Source: CADEED01 sp035995425 (GTDB taxonomy: Bacteria; Pseudomonadota; Gammaproteobacteria; Steroidobacterales; Steroidobacteraceae). From it: a DNA stretch of 64,000 bases. Below, piece after piece: positions 17,484 through 27,030 of this stretch. A program made the position numbers and the translations under genes. The stretch covers positions 24,333 to 88,332 of the forward strand of contig DASYKM010000163.1 in assembly GCA_035995425.1 (NCBI GenBank), read 5' to 3'. Each line of letters begins with the position of its first letter. Positions within the stretch are counted from its first letter, which is position 1. Below the pieces are notes generated by a model. The model searched no databases. It was not told where the DNA came from and saw only the letters and a list, made by a program, of their open reading frames with translations.

Positions 17484-18935
17484 TTAATTGTCCGTATCCA
17501 CGATCCAGGTGTCCTTGCTGCCGCCGCCCTGGGAGGAATTCACGACCAGCGAGCCCTTGCGCAGCGCCACGCGCGTGAGTCCGCCGGTGGTGACGGCGGT
17601 TTGCGGCCCGCTCAGGATGAACGGCCGCAGGTCCACGTGACGCGGCTCGAGCTTGTCGTTCACCAGCGTCGGGACGGTAGATAGAGTGATGATCGGCTGG
17701 GCGATGAAGCTGCGCGGATCCGCCTTGAGCGAGTCGGCGAACTTGGCGCGCTCGGCCTTGGTGGACATGGGGCCCATGAGCATGCCGTAGCCGCCCGAGC
17801 CATCGACCGGCTTGACCACGAGCTGCTCCAGGTTGGCCAGCACGTGTTCCAGCTGCTTCGCTTCGCCGCAGCGCCACGACGGCACGTTGGGCAGGATGGC
17901 GTCCTCGCCCAGGTAGTACTTGATCATGTCCGGCACGTACGTATAGACGAGCTTGTCGTCGGCGACGCCGGCGCCCGGTGCATTGGCCAGCGCCACCTTG
18001 CCGGCGGCCCAGGCGCGCATGAGGCCGGGCACGCCCAGCGATGAATCCTTGCGGAAGCATTCCTGGTCGAGGAAGTCGTCGTCGATACGGCGGTAGATGA
18101 CGTCGACGCGCGTCCAGCCGCGCACCGTCTGCATGTACACGCAGTCGTCGCTATCTACCGCGAGGTCACGACCCTCGACGAGCTCGCAGCCCATCTGGCG
18201 GGCAAGATAGGCGTGTTCGAAATACGCCGAGTTGTAGATGCCGGGCGTGAGCACCACGACTTCGGGCCGCGTCTCCTTGCGCGGCGAGAGCGCGCTCAGC
18301 ATGTCGTAGAGCTGCGAAGGGTAATCATCCACCGGCAGGATCGCGGCGCTCTCGAACAACTCGGGGAACACGCGCTTGACCACCTGGCGGTTCTCGAGCA
18401 TGTAGGAGACGCCCGAGGGCACGCGCAGGTTGTCTTCGAGCACGTAGACCGTGCCGTCCTTGTCGCGAATCAGGTCCGAGCCGCAGATGTGCGCCCAGGT
18501 GCCGAGCGGGGGCTTGATGCCCCGCACGACCGAGCGATAGTTCTTCGACGTCGCGATGATCGAGGCGGGCATCAGCCCGTCCTTGATGAATTTCTGCTCG
18601 TGGTAGACATCGTTGATGAAGAGGTTCAGCGCGGCGGCGCGCTGAATCAGGCCGGCCTCGATCTTTTGCCATTCCTTGCGTGAAATGGTGCGCGGGATGA
18701 TGTCGAGCGGCCAGGCGCGGTCGATCGAGCCGTCCTGCTCGTGGTAAACCGTGAACGTTATGCCCATGGCCTTGATGGCCAGTTCGGCGGCCTGCTGGCG
18801 CACGGCGATCTCGTCGCCATCCATTTCCGTCAAATAGCGCATCAGCTGGCGCCCGGCGGCGCGTGCGCCACCGCTGGGGCCCACGAGCTCGTCGTGGAAT
18901 CCAGGGGAAGGGTATGACGTCCAGTCGGTTTTCAT
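17484..18935 (-). CDS. Circularly permuted ATP-grasp protein (DUF404/407 type)
   Basis: 483 residues. Family blocks include MGITFTVYHEQDG, RVPSGVSYMLENR, VVLTPGIYNSAYFEHAYLAR, LALANAPGAGVADDK-like (VALANAPGAGVADDKLVY) and VVKPVDGSGGYGM, the last being the nucleotide-binding Lys and Gly-rich loop. ATP-grasp enzymes join a carboxylate to an amine through an acyl-phosphate; for this permuted group a peptide-like product is predicted by comparative genomics, not shown. The ATG at 18935 begins the conserved protein; the frame upstream is open only by chance. Divergent from the DUF2126 gene. Confidence 0.92.
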   Translation of the reverse strand: MKTDWTSYPSPGFHDELVGPSGGARAAGRQLMRYLTEMDGDEIAVRQQAAELAIKAMGITFTVYHEQDGSIDRAWPLDIIPRTISRKEWQKIEAGLIQRAAALNLFINDVYHEQKFIKDGLMPASIIATSKNYRSVVRGIKPPLGTWAHICGSDLIRDKDGTVYVLEDNLRVPSGVSYMLENRQVVKRVFPELFESAAILPVDDYPSQLYDMLSALSPRKETRPEVVVLTPGIYNSAYFEHAYLARQMGCELVEGRDLAVDSDDCVYMQTVRGWTRVDVIYRRIDDDFLDQECFRKDSSLGVPGLMRAWAAGKVALANAPGAGVADDKLVYTYVPDMIKYYLGEDAILPNVPSWRCGEAKQLEHVLANLEQLVVKPVDGSGGYGMLMGPMSTKAERAKFADSLKADPRSFIAQPIITLSTVPTLVNDKLEPRHVDLRPFILSGPQTAVTTGGLTRVALRKGSLVVNSSQGGGSKDTWIVDTDN

Positions 18936-19094
18936 CGTTGTCGGGTGTGCTCGACCCAAAAATACCAGAGCCAAAATCCCATGTTCAAAAATGTGCGTGG
19001 CGGGAGTCTGCGCGCATCCCGATGGTGCCGCGGGCCTGATTTCTGGCCATATTGGTGCGGCATCGCTAACAGCCCTCCTGTGTAGAATGCCAGC
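18936..19094. promoter_or_regulatory. Divergent promoter region of the ATP-grasp locus
   Basis: This 159-bp gap must hold promoters for both arms of the locus. On the plus side a TAGAAT at 19083-19088 sits 6 nt before the GTG start at 19095, and no ribosome site is visible, so the plus-strand message could be leaderless. I see no obvious operator palindrome. Confidence 0.35.
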
Positions 19095-22000
19095 GTGTCC
19101 ATTCATGTCGCGCTCAATCACGTCACGCACTATCGCTACGACCGGCTCGTGGCGCTCGGTCCGCAGATCGTCCGCCTCCGGCCCGCGCCGCACTGCCGGA
19201 CGCGCATCCTCTCCTATTCGCTCAAGGTCACCCCCGGCAAGCACTTCGTGAACTGGCAGCAGGACCCGGAGGCTAACTACCTTGCGCGGTTCGTGTTTCC
19301 GGACAAGACGCGCGAGTTGCGCATCGAGGTCGACCTGGTCGCCGAGATGGCGGTGCTCAATCCGTTCGACTTCTTCCTCGAGCCCTACGCGGAAACTTTT
19401 CCGTTCGGCTACCAGGGCGCGGAGAAACGCGACCTCGCGCCCTACCTGGTCATGTTCCGCGGCGAGCCGCTGTTCAAGGAATACCTGCGCACCATTCCGC
19501 GCGATCGCAAGCGCACCATCGATTTTCTGGTCGAGCTCAACGCCAGGCTCGCCAACGACATCAAGTACCTGATCCGCATGGAGCCCGGCGTGCAGACGCC
19601 CGAGCTCACGCTGCTCAAGAAGTCCGGTTCGTGCCGTGACTCATCGTGGCTGCTGGTGCAACTGCTGCGGCACATGGGTCTCGCGGCGCGGTTCGTGTCC
19701 GGCTACCTGATCCAGCTCACCGCCGACATGAAGTCGCTCGACGGGCCGTCGGGACCGGAGAAGGATTTCACCGACCTCCATGCCTGGTGCGAGGTCTATC
19801 TACCGGGCGCCGGCTGGATCGGGCTCGACCCCACCTCCGGGCTGCTCGCGGGCGAGGGTCACATTCCGCTCGCCTGCACGCCGGAGCCTGGCGCCGCCGC
19901 GCCCGTGACCGGCGGCGTCGACAAGGCCGAGGTCGAATTCGAGCACCGCATGGGAGTGGAGCGCGTCTGGGAAGCGCCGCGCGTCACCAAGCCTTACACC
20001 GAGGCGCAGTGGACCGAAATCGAGAAGCTGGGCCACGCCATCGACGCGCAGCTCCTGTCGGGCGACGTGCGCCTGACGATGGGTGGCGAGCCCACGTTCG
20101 TGTCGGTGGACGATCCCGATGGACCGGAGTGGAACACCACCGCCGTGGGACCCGACAAGCGCCGGCTGGCGGTCGAGCTCTACGGGCGCCTCAAGAAGAA
20201 ATACGCGTCGCAAGGGTTGTCGCACTTCGGCCAGGGCAAGTGGTATCCGGGCGAACAACTGCCGCGCTGGTCGCTCAATTGCTTCTGGCGCCGCGACGGC
20301 GAGCCGATCTGGAAAAACCCCGCGCTGCTCGACGACGAGAAGCAGGACCGTGGTGTCAACGCCGGCGTCGCCGGACTATTTCTCGTCGGCGTCGCCGAGC
20401 GACTGGGGTTGCCGCCGGAATATGTGTTCGCCGCTTTCGAAGACGCTTTCTATTACATGTGGCGCGAACGCCGGCTGCCGGCGAACGTCGACCCGTTCAA
20501 GTCGAAACTCGGCGACGCGGTAGAGCGCGCACGACTGGCGCGCGTGTTCGAGCAGGGTCTCGACAGTGTTGTCGGCCATGTGCTGCCCGTGTCGCGCCAC
20601 GTTTCCGGCGATCGCTGGCAGACCGGGGACTGGTTCCTGCGCCGCGATCGTTGCTATCTGGTTCCCGGCGATTCGCCGCTGGGTCTGCGGCTGCCGCTCG
20701 ACTCCATGCCGTGGGTCAAGAAAGAAGACTATCCGTACACCAGCGAGCCCGACCCGATGGCGGCCCCGCGCCCGCTGGCTGCCGCGGCCGAGATTCGCCG
20801 CCAGTTGCGCGAAACGGAAGTTCGCGACGCCAACGCGGCGGCGACTCGCACCAGCGGCAAGGCCCGCGATGGAGTCGTGGCACCGGCCGAAGCCCCGCTC
20901 GCGCAGACCTCCGCCAGCGAGATCACGCGCACCGCCATGTGTGCCGAGCCGCGCAACGGCGTGCTCTACATATTCATGCCGCCCACCGACAAGCTCGAGG
21001 ACTATCTCGAGCTCGTGGCCGCGGTCGAAGCCACCGCCGCCGACATGGATACGCCGGTGGTGCTCGAAGGCTACGAGCCGCCCAAGGATCCGCGCCTGAA
21101 TCGCTTCAGCGTGACGCCCGATCCGGGTGTCATCGAAGTGAACATCCATCCCTCGGGCAGCTGGGATGAGCTGGTCGATCGCACCACGCACCTGTATGGC
21201 GTCGCGCGCGAGACCCGGCTAACTACTGAAAAGTTCATGATCGACGGCCGCCACACCGGCACCGGCGGCGGCAATCATTTCGTGCTCGGTGGCGCCACGC
21301 CCACCGATTCGCCCTTCCTGCGCCGCCCGGACTTGTTGCGCAGCCTGCTGGCCTACTGGCACAACCATCCGGCGTTGTCATATCTGTTCAGCGGCCTGTT
21401 CGTCGGCCCCACCTCGCAGGCACCGCGCATCGACGAGGCGCGCAACGACTCGCTGTACGAGCTCGAGCTGGCGTTCAAACAACTGCCGCCCATCGGCCTC
21501 GCCACGCCGCCCTGGACCGTCGACCGCCTGTTCCGCAACCTGCTGATCGACTCCACCGGCAACACGCATCGCTCGGAGTTCTGCATCGACAAGATGTTCT
21601 CGCCCGACGGCAACACCGGTCGGCTCGGGTTGCTCGAGATGCGTGCGTTCGAGATGCCGCCGCACGAGCGCATGAGCCTCACGCAGCAGCTCATGTTGCG
21701 TTCGCTGGTGGCGCGTTTCTGGCGGGATCCTTACATCCCGCCGCGGTTGGCGCGCTGGGGCACCGAGCTGCACGATCGCTTCATGCTGCCGTACTTCGTC
21801 GAGCAGGACCTGCAGGACGTCATCGCCGAGCAGAATGCGGCCGGTTTTCCGCTCAAGGCCGAGTGGTTCGCGCCGCACTTCGAATTCCGCTTTCCCAAGT
21901 ACGGCGACTTCGCGACGCTCGGAACGGAAGTGGAGCTGCGCCAGGCGCTCGAGCCCTGGCACGTCATGGGCGAGGAGGGTGCCGCCGGCGGCGCGGTGCG

Positions 22001-22430
22001 TTACGTGGACTCATCGGTCGAACGCCTGCAGGTGAAGGTCACGGGTCTCGCGCCGGATCGTTTCACGCTCAGCTGCAACGGACGACGAATCCCGTTACGG
22101 CCCACGGGCACCGTTGGCGAGTTCGTGGCCGGTGTGCGTTACAAGGCCTGGGCGCCGCCGTCCGCGCTGCATCCGCTAATCCCGGCGCACTCGCCGCTCA
22201 CCTTCGATCTGGTCGACACATGGATGAATCGCTCGATGGGCGGCGCGCAGTATCACGTGGCGCATCCGGGTGGGCTCAGCTACGAAACCTTCCCGGTGAA
22301 TGCGCTCGAGTCGGAAGCTCGCCGCCTGGCACGATTTGTCAGAATGGGTCACACGCCGAAACGGGTCGCACCCGTGGTCGATACGCCAAACATCGAATTC
22401 CCGTTCACGCTCGATCTGCGTAAAGTCTGA
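19095..22430 (+). CDS. Transglutaminase - DUF2126 putative amidoligase
   Basis: 1111 residues. An N-terminal beta domain and transglutaminase core (about 1-260) carry the Cys-His-Asp triad as C180 (GSCRDSS), H229 (LHAW) and D245 (GLDPT). The remainder (about 290-1110) is DUF2126, listed in Pfam as a putative amidoligase, with VRLTMGGEPTFVS, GKWYPGEQLPRW, HTGTGGGNHFVLGG and FCIDKMFSPDG blocks. One chain could thus both form and cut or transfer peptide-like bonds. It is cytosolic with no signal peptide. It starts the plus-strand half of the locus. Confidence 0.92.
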   Translation: MSIHVALNHVTHYRYDRLVALGPQIVRLRPAPHCRTRILSYSLKVTPGKHFVNWQQDPEANYLARFVFPDKTRELRIEVDLVAEMAVLNPFDFFLEPYAETFPFGYQGAEKRDLAPYLVMFRGEPLFKEYLRTIPRDRKRTIDFLVELNARLANDIKYLIRMEPGVQTPELTLLKKSGSCRDSSWLLVQLLRHMGLAARFVSGYLIQLTADMKSLDGPSGPEKDFTDLHAWCEVYLPGAGWIGLDPTSGLLAGEGHIPLACTPEPGAAAPVTGGVDKAEVEFEHRMGVERVWEAPRVTKPYTEAQWTEIEKLGHAIDAQLLSGDVRLTMGGEPTFVSVDDPDGPEWNTTAVGPDKRRLAVELYGRLKKKYASQGLSHFGQGKWYPGEQLPRWSLNCFWRRDGEPIWKNPALLDDEKQDRGVNAGVAGLFLVGVAERLGLPPEYVFAAFEDAFYYMWRERRLPANVDPFKSKLGDAVERARLARVFEQGLDSVVGHVLPVSRHVSGDRWQTGDWFLRRDRCYLVPGDSPLGLRLPLDSMPWVKKEDYPYTSEPDPMAAPRPLAAAAEIRRQLRETEVRDANAAATRTSGKARDGVVAPAEAPLAQTSASEITRTAMCAEPRNGVLYIFMPPTDKLEDYLELVAAVEATAADMDTPVVLEGYEPPKDPRLNRFSVTPDPGVIEVNIHPSGSWDELVDRTTHLYGVARETRLTTEKFMIDGRHTGTGGGNHFVLGGATPTDSPFLRRPDLLRSLLAYWHNHPALSYLFSGLFVGPTSQAPRIDEARNDSLYELELAFKQLPPIGLATPPWTVDRLFRNLLIDSTGNTHRSEFCIDKMFSPDGNTGRLGLLEMRAFEMPPHERMSLTQQLMLRSLVARFWRDPYIPPRLARWGTELHDRFMLPYFVEQDLQDVIAEQNAAGFPLKAEWFAPHFEFRFPKYGDFATLGTEVELRQALEPWHVMGEEGAAGGAVRYVDSSVERLQVKVTGLAPDRFTLSCNGRRIPLRPTGTVGEFVAGVRYKAWAPPSALHPLIPAHSPLTFDLVDTWMNRSMGGAQYHVAHPGGLSYETFPVNALESEARRLARFVRMGHTPKRVAPVVDTPNIEFPFTLDLRKV

Positions 22431-22433
22431 TGG

Positions 22434-24878
22434 GTGGATGCATCTAAAAATATGCGCGCCGTACTCGAGCCCGCGGTCCTTCAACGATACGATGAACTGA
22501 ACGATGCCGCGGGCGCGATGCGCGCGCACTGGCGTCCGCTCATCGACCGGCTGCGCGCCGACGACTCGCCCGATGCGGTGCGCCGATCGCTCGAGCTCAC
22601 GCGCCGGCTGGTGGTGGAAAATGGCGTCACCTACAACGTCTACGCCGACCCGCAGGGCGCCGACCGTCCCTGGGCTCTCGATCCCTTGCCGTTCGTATTG
22701 CCGGCCGTCGAGTGGCAGGCCATCGAAGCGGGAGTCGCGCAGCGCGCCAGGCTGCTGAACGCCTTGTTGGCCGACCTCTACGGCCCGCAGCGGCTGCTGG
22801 CCGAAGGCCACCTGCCCGCCGAGCTGCCGTTCGGCCATCCTAACTACCTGTGGCCCTGCCACGACCTCAAGCCCGCCGACGGCACCTGGCTGCACGTGTA
22901 CGCCGCCGACCTGGCGCGCGCGCCGGACGGCCGCTGGTGGTTGCTCGCGGATCGCACCCAGGCGCCCTCGGGCGCCGGCTATGCACTCGAGAACCGCGAA
23001 ATCCTCGAGCAAGTGCACGCCGAGGCCATTCCCGACATGGCAGTGCGCCGCGTGCGCGGATTCTTCGGGCACCTCCGGGAAAGAATGCTGAATGCCGCCG
23101 GTGACGAATCGCCACTCGCGGTCATCCTCACTCCCGGTCCGTACAACGAGACGTATTTCGAGCATGCCTACCTGGCGCGCCAGCTCGGCATGCCGCTGGT
23201 GGAGGGCAGCGATCTCACCGTGCGCGGCGACACGGTGTTCCTGAAGACACTGGGCGGACTGCGCCGCGTGCATTCCATCCTGCGCCGCCTCGACGACGAC
23301 TACTGCGATCCCCTGGAGCTGCGCGGCGACTCGGCGCTCGGCGTGCCCGGACTCATCGGCAGCTTGCGCGCCGGACGCGTCATGGTTTCAAACGCGCCGG
23401 GCACGGGCGTGCTCGAATCGGCGGCCTGGCTCGGGTTCCTGCCGCCGATTTCCGAGCGGCTCATCGGCGAGAAGCTGCTGCTGCCGGAAATCGCCACGTG
23501 GTGGCTGGGCGAGAAGCCCGCGCTCGAATACGTGCTCGCCAATCTCGACCGCCTGGTGATCAAGCCTACCTACCCGAATCAGCGCTTCGAGCCGATGTTC
23601 GGCCGCGAATTCGAGGGCAAGGCGCGCGATCTGCTGGTCGAGCGCCTGCGCAACCGGCCTTACGCCTATGTCGCGCAGGAGCACGTGCGCCTGTCGCAGG
23701 CGCCGGTGTGGAAATCCGCGGCCAGCCCGGAGCTCGGCGCGCGGGCGCTGACCATCCGTGTCTACGCGGTGGTGACTCCAGAGGGCGTGCGCGTGATGCC
23801 CGGAGGTCTCGCGCGCGTTGCCAATGAGGCGGCGGCCGACGTGGTGTCCACGCAGCGCGGCGGCGGCGCCAAGGACATCTGGGTTCTCAGCGAGGACCCG
23901 CACGAAGACACGCTCGCGACCGTGCAGTCGGGAAAGTGGGCCAACCTGCAGCGCCAGGACTACATCCCATCGCGCCTGGTCGAAAATCTCTACTGGCTGG
24001 GCCGCTATACCGTGCGCTGCGAGAACACCGCGCGACTGCTGCTGCGCACGCTGGGCGCGCGCAGTGACGCGCGCGTCTGGGCACACTCGCGGCAGATCTG
24101 CCGCGATCTCGGCGTGGTCGCCGCGGACGGCGAAATTTTCGATGCGCTGCGCGTCCGCGACTCGCAGGGATTGCAGGCCGACGTCAAACACGTCGCCTGG
24201 TGCGCATCGCAGGTGCGCAACCGGCTGTCGGCGCGTTATTGGCGGGGCGTGGTGGGGCTGCAGCGGCAGATGCAGGAGGCCATGGCCACGCGCGGCAGCA
24301 GCCGCGAAATCTACGAACGACTATTGCTGTCGCTCGCGGCGCTCACCGGATTTTCCGAAGAAGACATGATGCACGACGAAGGCTGGCGCGTGATGCGGCT
24401 CGGCCGGCGCATCGAACGCATGCAATTCGTGGCGGGCATCCTCGCACGGCAGCTCGTCAGTGCGCACGCCACGCGGCCCGAGGCCGTGGAGTGGCTGCTC
24501 GACGTCTGCGACAGCGCGCCTATCTACCGTGCCCGCTATTTCGGCACGCCGCGGCTGTCGCAGATGCTCAACCTGCTGCTGTACGACGATGGCCATCCGA
24601 TGGCGCTGGCTTTTCACCGCCGCTCCATCGATCGCGACCTGGACGACCTGGCAAGAAGCCTGAGCGGCGAGCGCGAACGCGGCGTTCCCGACGTGCCGTT
24701 GCTGCCCCAGGGCTCGGCCGAGCTGCTGGATGCGCCGGGTGAGGGCGGCGATGAGGCGCGCGCCGCGCTCGCCGCCGAGATGACCGAGCTCGCGACGCGC
24801 ACCGCGGACCTGTCCGACCGGCTGTCGCGCCGTTACTTCGCGCTCATAGAATCCGACGCGCACGCTCTCGCCACATGA
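22434..24878 (+). CDS. Fused circularly permuted ATP-grasp and alpha-E protein
   Basis: 814 residues combining in one chain what the minus-strand genes encode separately. Residues about 20-490 are ATP-grasp (NGVTYNVYADPQG, APSGAGYALENREIL, VILTPGPYNETYFEHAYLAR, MVSNAPGTGVLES, LVIKPTYPNQRFEP). Residues about 515-810 are alpha-E (IPSRLVENLYWLGRYTVRCE, then helices). It starts 3 nt after the DUF2126 stop with GTG at 22434; the ATG at 22452 is an alternative. It is a sequence-divergent paralogue of the split pair, not a recent copy. Confidence 0.92.
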   Translation: MDASKNMRAVLEPAVLQRYDELNDAAGAMRAHWRPLIDRLRADDSPDAVRRSLELTRRLVVENGVTYNVYADPQGADRPWALDPLPFVLPAVEWQAIEAGVAQRARLLNALLADLYGPQRLLAEGHLPAELPFGHPNYLWPCHDLKPADGTWLHVYAADLARAPDGRWWLLADRTQAPSGAGYALENREILEQVHAEAIPDMAVRRVRGFFGHLRERMLNAAGDESPLAVILTPGPYNETYFEHAYLARQLGMPLVEGSDLTVRGDTVFLKTLGGLRRVHSILRRLDDDYCDPLELRGDSALGVPGLIGSLRAGRVMVSNAPGTGVLESAAWLGFLPPISERLIGEKLLLPEIATWWLGEKPALEYVLANLDRLVIKPTYPNQRFEPMFGREFEGKARDLLVERLRNRPYAYVAQEHVRLSQAPVWKSAASPELGARALTIRVYAVVTPEGVRVMPGGLARVANEAAADVVSTQRGGGAKDIWVLSEDPHEDTLATVQSGKWANLQRQDYIPSRLVENLYWLGRYTVRCENTARLLLRTLGARSDARVWAHSRQICRDLGVVAADGEIFDALRVRDSQGLQADVKHVAWCASQVRNRLSARYWRGVVGLQRQMQEAMATRGSSREIYERLLLSLAALTGFSEEDMMHDEGWRVMRLGRRIERMQFVAGILARQLVSAHATRPEAVEWLLDVCDSAPIYRARYFGTPRLSQMLNLLLYDDGHPMALAFHRRSIDRDLDDLARSLSGERERGVPDVPLLPQGSAELLDAPGEGGDEARAALAAEMTELATRTADLSDRLSRRYFALIESDAHALAT

Positions 24879-24887
24879 GTAGACCAC

Positions 24888-25808
24888 TTGAGTAGACAAT
24901 ACCGGGTCCGCCACGAGACCAGCTACGAGTACGCCGCCGACGTGGTGCATTCGCATCACCTGCTGCACCTCGTGCCGCGCCCCGCTCCGTACCAGGAGTG
25001 CCTGGAGCACGAGATCGAAATCGATCCGCCCTCGCATCGGCGTACGAACGAGCTCGACGCCTTCGGCAATCCGATGATCCGCATCGAGCTGGCGCAGCCG
25101 CATCGCGAGCTGCGCGTGGTGTCGCAAATGCAGATCGAGGTGCACGCGCGTCCGGCCGTGCCGCTCGACACCAGCGAGCCGTGGGAGCAGGTGCGCGCCG
25201 AGTTCGCCTATCGCGGTGCCTGGCCGTCGCGCGACCAGCTCGACGCCGCGCGATTCCGCCACGAATCCCCGCACGTGCGTCTCAAACAGGCTTTCACCGA
25301 CTACTCCGTGGCCTGCTTTCCGCAGGGGCGCGCGCTGCTCGCCTGCGCCGAAGCGCTGAGCACCAAGCTGCACAAGGACATCGAGTACGTACCCGGCGTC
25401 ACCAACATCAGCACCTCGCCGACCGAAGTGCTCGAGACGCGTCGTGGCGTCTGCCAGGACTTCGCGCACCTGATGATTTCCTGCCTGCGCTCGCGCGGCT
25501 TGCCGGCGCGCTACGTGAGCGGCTATCTGCGCACCAACGCCACGCAGACGGACAGCAGCGAGAAGTTAGTCGGCGATGCCGCCTCGCATGCCTGGGTCGC
25601 GGTCTGGAGCCCGCCGTTCGGCTGGATCGAATTCGACCCCACCAACGGCTGCTTCGCCGGCATCGATCACATCGCCGTCGCCTGGGGCCGCGACTTCGGC
25701 GACGTCTCGCCGTTGCGCGGCGTGATCCTCGGTGGCGCCGATCACAAGTTGTCGGTGACGGTGCTGGTGGAATTGGCGGCCGAATCGGCCACCGGGCTAT
25801 TGGCGTAG
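24888..25808 (+). CDS. Transglutaminase-family protein
   Basis: 306 residues: the beta-rich N-terminal module of bacterial transglutaminase-like proteins (1-130) followed by the core with triad C189 (RRGVCQDFAH), H234 (SHAW) and D250 (EFDPTNG). Such proteins act as cysteine peptidases or amide transferases. TTG at 24888 is the only start ahead of the conserved QYRVRHETSYEY. A short repeat (TGAGTAGAC twice, 24876 and 24890 region) brackets the junction with the gene before it. It is the last gene of the plus-strand operon. Confidence 0.9.
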   Translation: MSRQYRVRHETSYEYAADVVHSHHLLHLVPRPAPYQECLEHEIEIDPPSHRRTNELDAFGNPMIRIELAQPHRELRVVSQMQIEVHARPAVPLDTSEPWEQVRAEFAYRGAWPSRDQLDAARFRHESPHVRLKQAFTDYSVACFPQGRALLACAEALSTKLHKDIEYVPGVTNISTSPTEVLETRRGVCQDFAHLMISCLRSRGLPARYVSGYLRTNATQTDSSEKLVGDAASHAWVAVWSPPFGWIEFDPTNGCFAGIDHIAVAWGRDFGDVSPLRGVILGGADHKLSVTVLVELAAESATGLLA

Positions 25809-25837
25809 CGCAGGAAGTTCTTCCACCGCGCAGCCAT

Positions 25838-26473
25838 TCAGAAGTTCTCCGGGAACCGCGCCATATTGGGCGAATACAACGCCTTGATCTTCGGCAGGTC
25901 GGCCGCGACGTCACCCGTGGGCACGAACGGCGGCAGGATCATCACCAGCTTCTCCGGGTAGTTCAGCGCCACCGGAACGATGGGCACATTCGCTTCAGTG
26001 GCGATGTAGTAGAACCCGAGTTTCCATTCCTTCACCTTGCCGCGCGTTCCCTCGGGCGTGACCGTGATGGACATCTTTTCGCGCCGCGAAAATTCGGCGA
26101 CGCAGGCACGCACGACATTGCCGCCGCGCGCGCGGTCGATGGGCATGCCACCGAAGCGGCGCGCGAGGATCCCGAGCGGCCAGAAAAACACCGTGTGCTT
26201 CGCCAGCCAGCTGTTGTCGAGCCGCAGCACCAGATACGCGCAGAAGCCGTGGAAGAAATCCCAGTTGGACGTATGCGGCGCCACGATGAGCACGTATTTC
26301 GGAACGTCCGGGATGTTGCCGGCGATGCGCCAGCCGGAAATCCGCATGAGCAGCACGCCCAGGTGACGGCGCCAGCGCGCCCGGACCTGAGGCGCGTGCG
26401 GTGGAAGCGTGGGAAAACCCGGATCGGGAGAACGAGGAGGAGTCGCGGAAGGGTCGGCTGGACGCTGTGACAT
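25838..26473 (-). CDS. Lysophospholipid acyltransferase (PlsC-like)
   Basis: 211 residues. APHTSNWDFFHG carries the HX4D catalytic motif of glycerolipid acyltransferases, FGGMPIDRARG gives the substrate-arginine region and TPEGTRGKVKEWKLGFYYIA the E-G-T-R motif; VPIVPVALNY is motif IV. It transfers an acyl chain to a lysophospholipid or similar acceptor at the inner membrane. The N-terminal 30 residues are Pro-rich and probably disordered. It lies convergent to the transglutaminase operon with a 29-bp gap and has no obvious functional link to it. Confidence 0.85.
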   Translation of the reverse strand: MSQRPADPSATPPRSPDPGFPTLPPHAPQVRARWRRHLGVLLMRISGWRIAGNIPDVPKYVLIVAPHTSNWDFFHGFCAYLVLRLDNSWLAKHTVFFWPLGILARRFGGMPIDRARGGNVVRACVAEFSRREKMSITVTPEGTRGKVKEWKLGFYYIATEANVPIVPVALNYPEKLVMILPPFVPTGDVAADLPKIKALYSPNMARFPENF

Positions 26474-26550
26474 GCCGCGCGATGGTAGCCCAGATGGACA
26501 CCATGGCGCCTCGCCGAACCCGGGGAGCCCGCCGAAATGGCGGTCGAGAG

Positions 26551-26598
26551 GCGGACACCGTTCCCCGCTAGAGGGGGGATGGGGGAACCGGTGTCCGC
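26551..26598. repeat. Intergenic inverted repeat (palindrome D)
   Basis: GCGGACACCG-TTCCCC (26551-26566) is the inverted copy of 26582-26598 except for one missing G. It lies between two minus-strand genes and may end transcription of the upstream one. It shares the CGGACAC core with the small hairpin at 51584-51602. Confidence 0.7.
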
Positions 26599-26649
26599 GC
26601 CTCGCCGTGTTCGAGAGTGCGGTCGATAGTTAGCTCCTCGGTATTGTGC

Positions 26650-26982
26650 TCAGCTCTTCAGCGGAATCGACTTGAACGAAACGATCTCACCGGTCGGCGT
26701 GGCCTTGCACGAGGCCTTGGCCAGCAGGGTCCTGGTCTTGCTGTGACGCGCGTACACCGTGAAGGCGTACGGGTCGGTGAGGTCGGAGACGAAAGCGCTC
26801 GGCGCCTTGACCGTGTACGTCGGCAGCGTGTCCGCCTTCGCCATCGTCTCGATCAGGGCCTTGCTGCAGGCGGCGAGCGCCGGTGTCACGGCGACGGTGC
26901 CGGCATTGGCGTACGACGCGAAGCTGACCAGCGCGGCCGCCAGCAGATATTTGCTCAGATACTTTGAAGTTCGACGAATCAT
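26650..26982 (-). CDS. Small secreted protein of unknown function
   Basis: 110 residues. A clear signal peptide (KYLLAAALVSFASYANA) is followed by a short mature domain with two cysteines (in LAACSKAL and KASCKATPTGE) placed to form a disulphide. AGGAG lies 7 nt ahead of the ATG at 26982, which decides the start over an in-frame codon 13 triplets upstream. The middle (DPYAFTVYARHSKTRTLLAKA) looks like a small beta sheet. I do not recognise a family. Periplasmic location is inferred. Confidence 0.65.
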   Translation of the reverse strand: MIRRTSKYLSKYLLAAALVSFASYANAGTVAVTPALAACSKALIETMAKADTLPTYTVKAPSAFVSDLTDPYAFTVYARHSKTRTLLAKASCKATPTGEIVSFKSIPLKS

Positions 26983-27030
26983 GTTGCACTCCTGACAATG
27001 TTTGAAATCCACGATTGTCAAACTACCGGC

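Noticed and set aside
16321..18060. 579-codon minus-strand ORF across the alpha-E and ATP-grasp genes
   Set aside because: Frame-shifted shadow, rich in Arg/Ala/His with no domain; the real genes are in another frame of the same strand.
19646..26470. Long ORFs in other frames (507 codons at 19646, 365 at 22176, 490 at 24998)
   Set aside because: Shadows of the amidoligase genes, with low-complexity Arg-rich translations.
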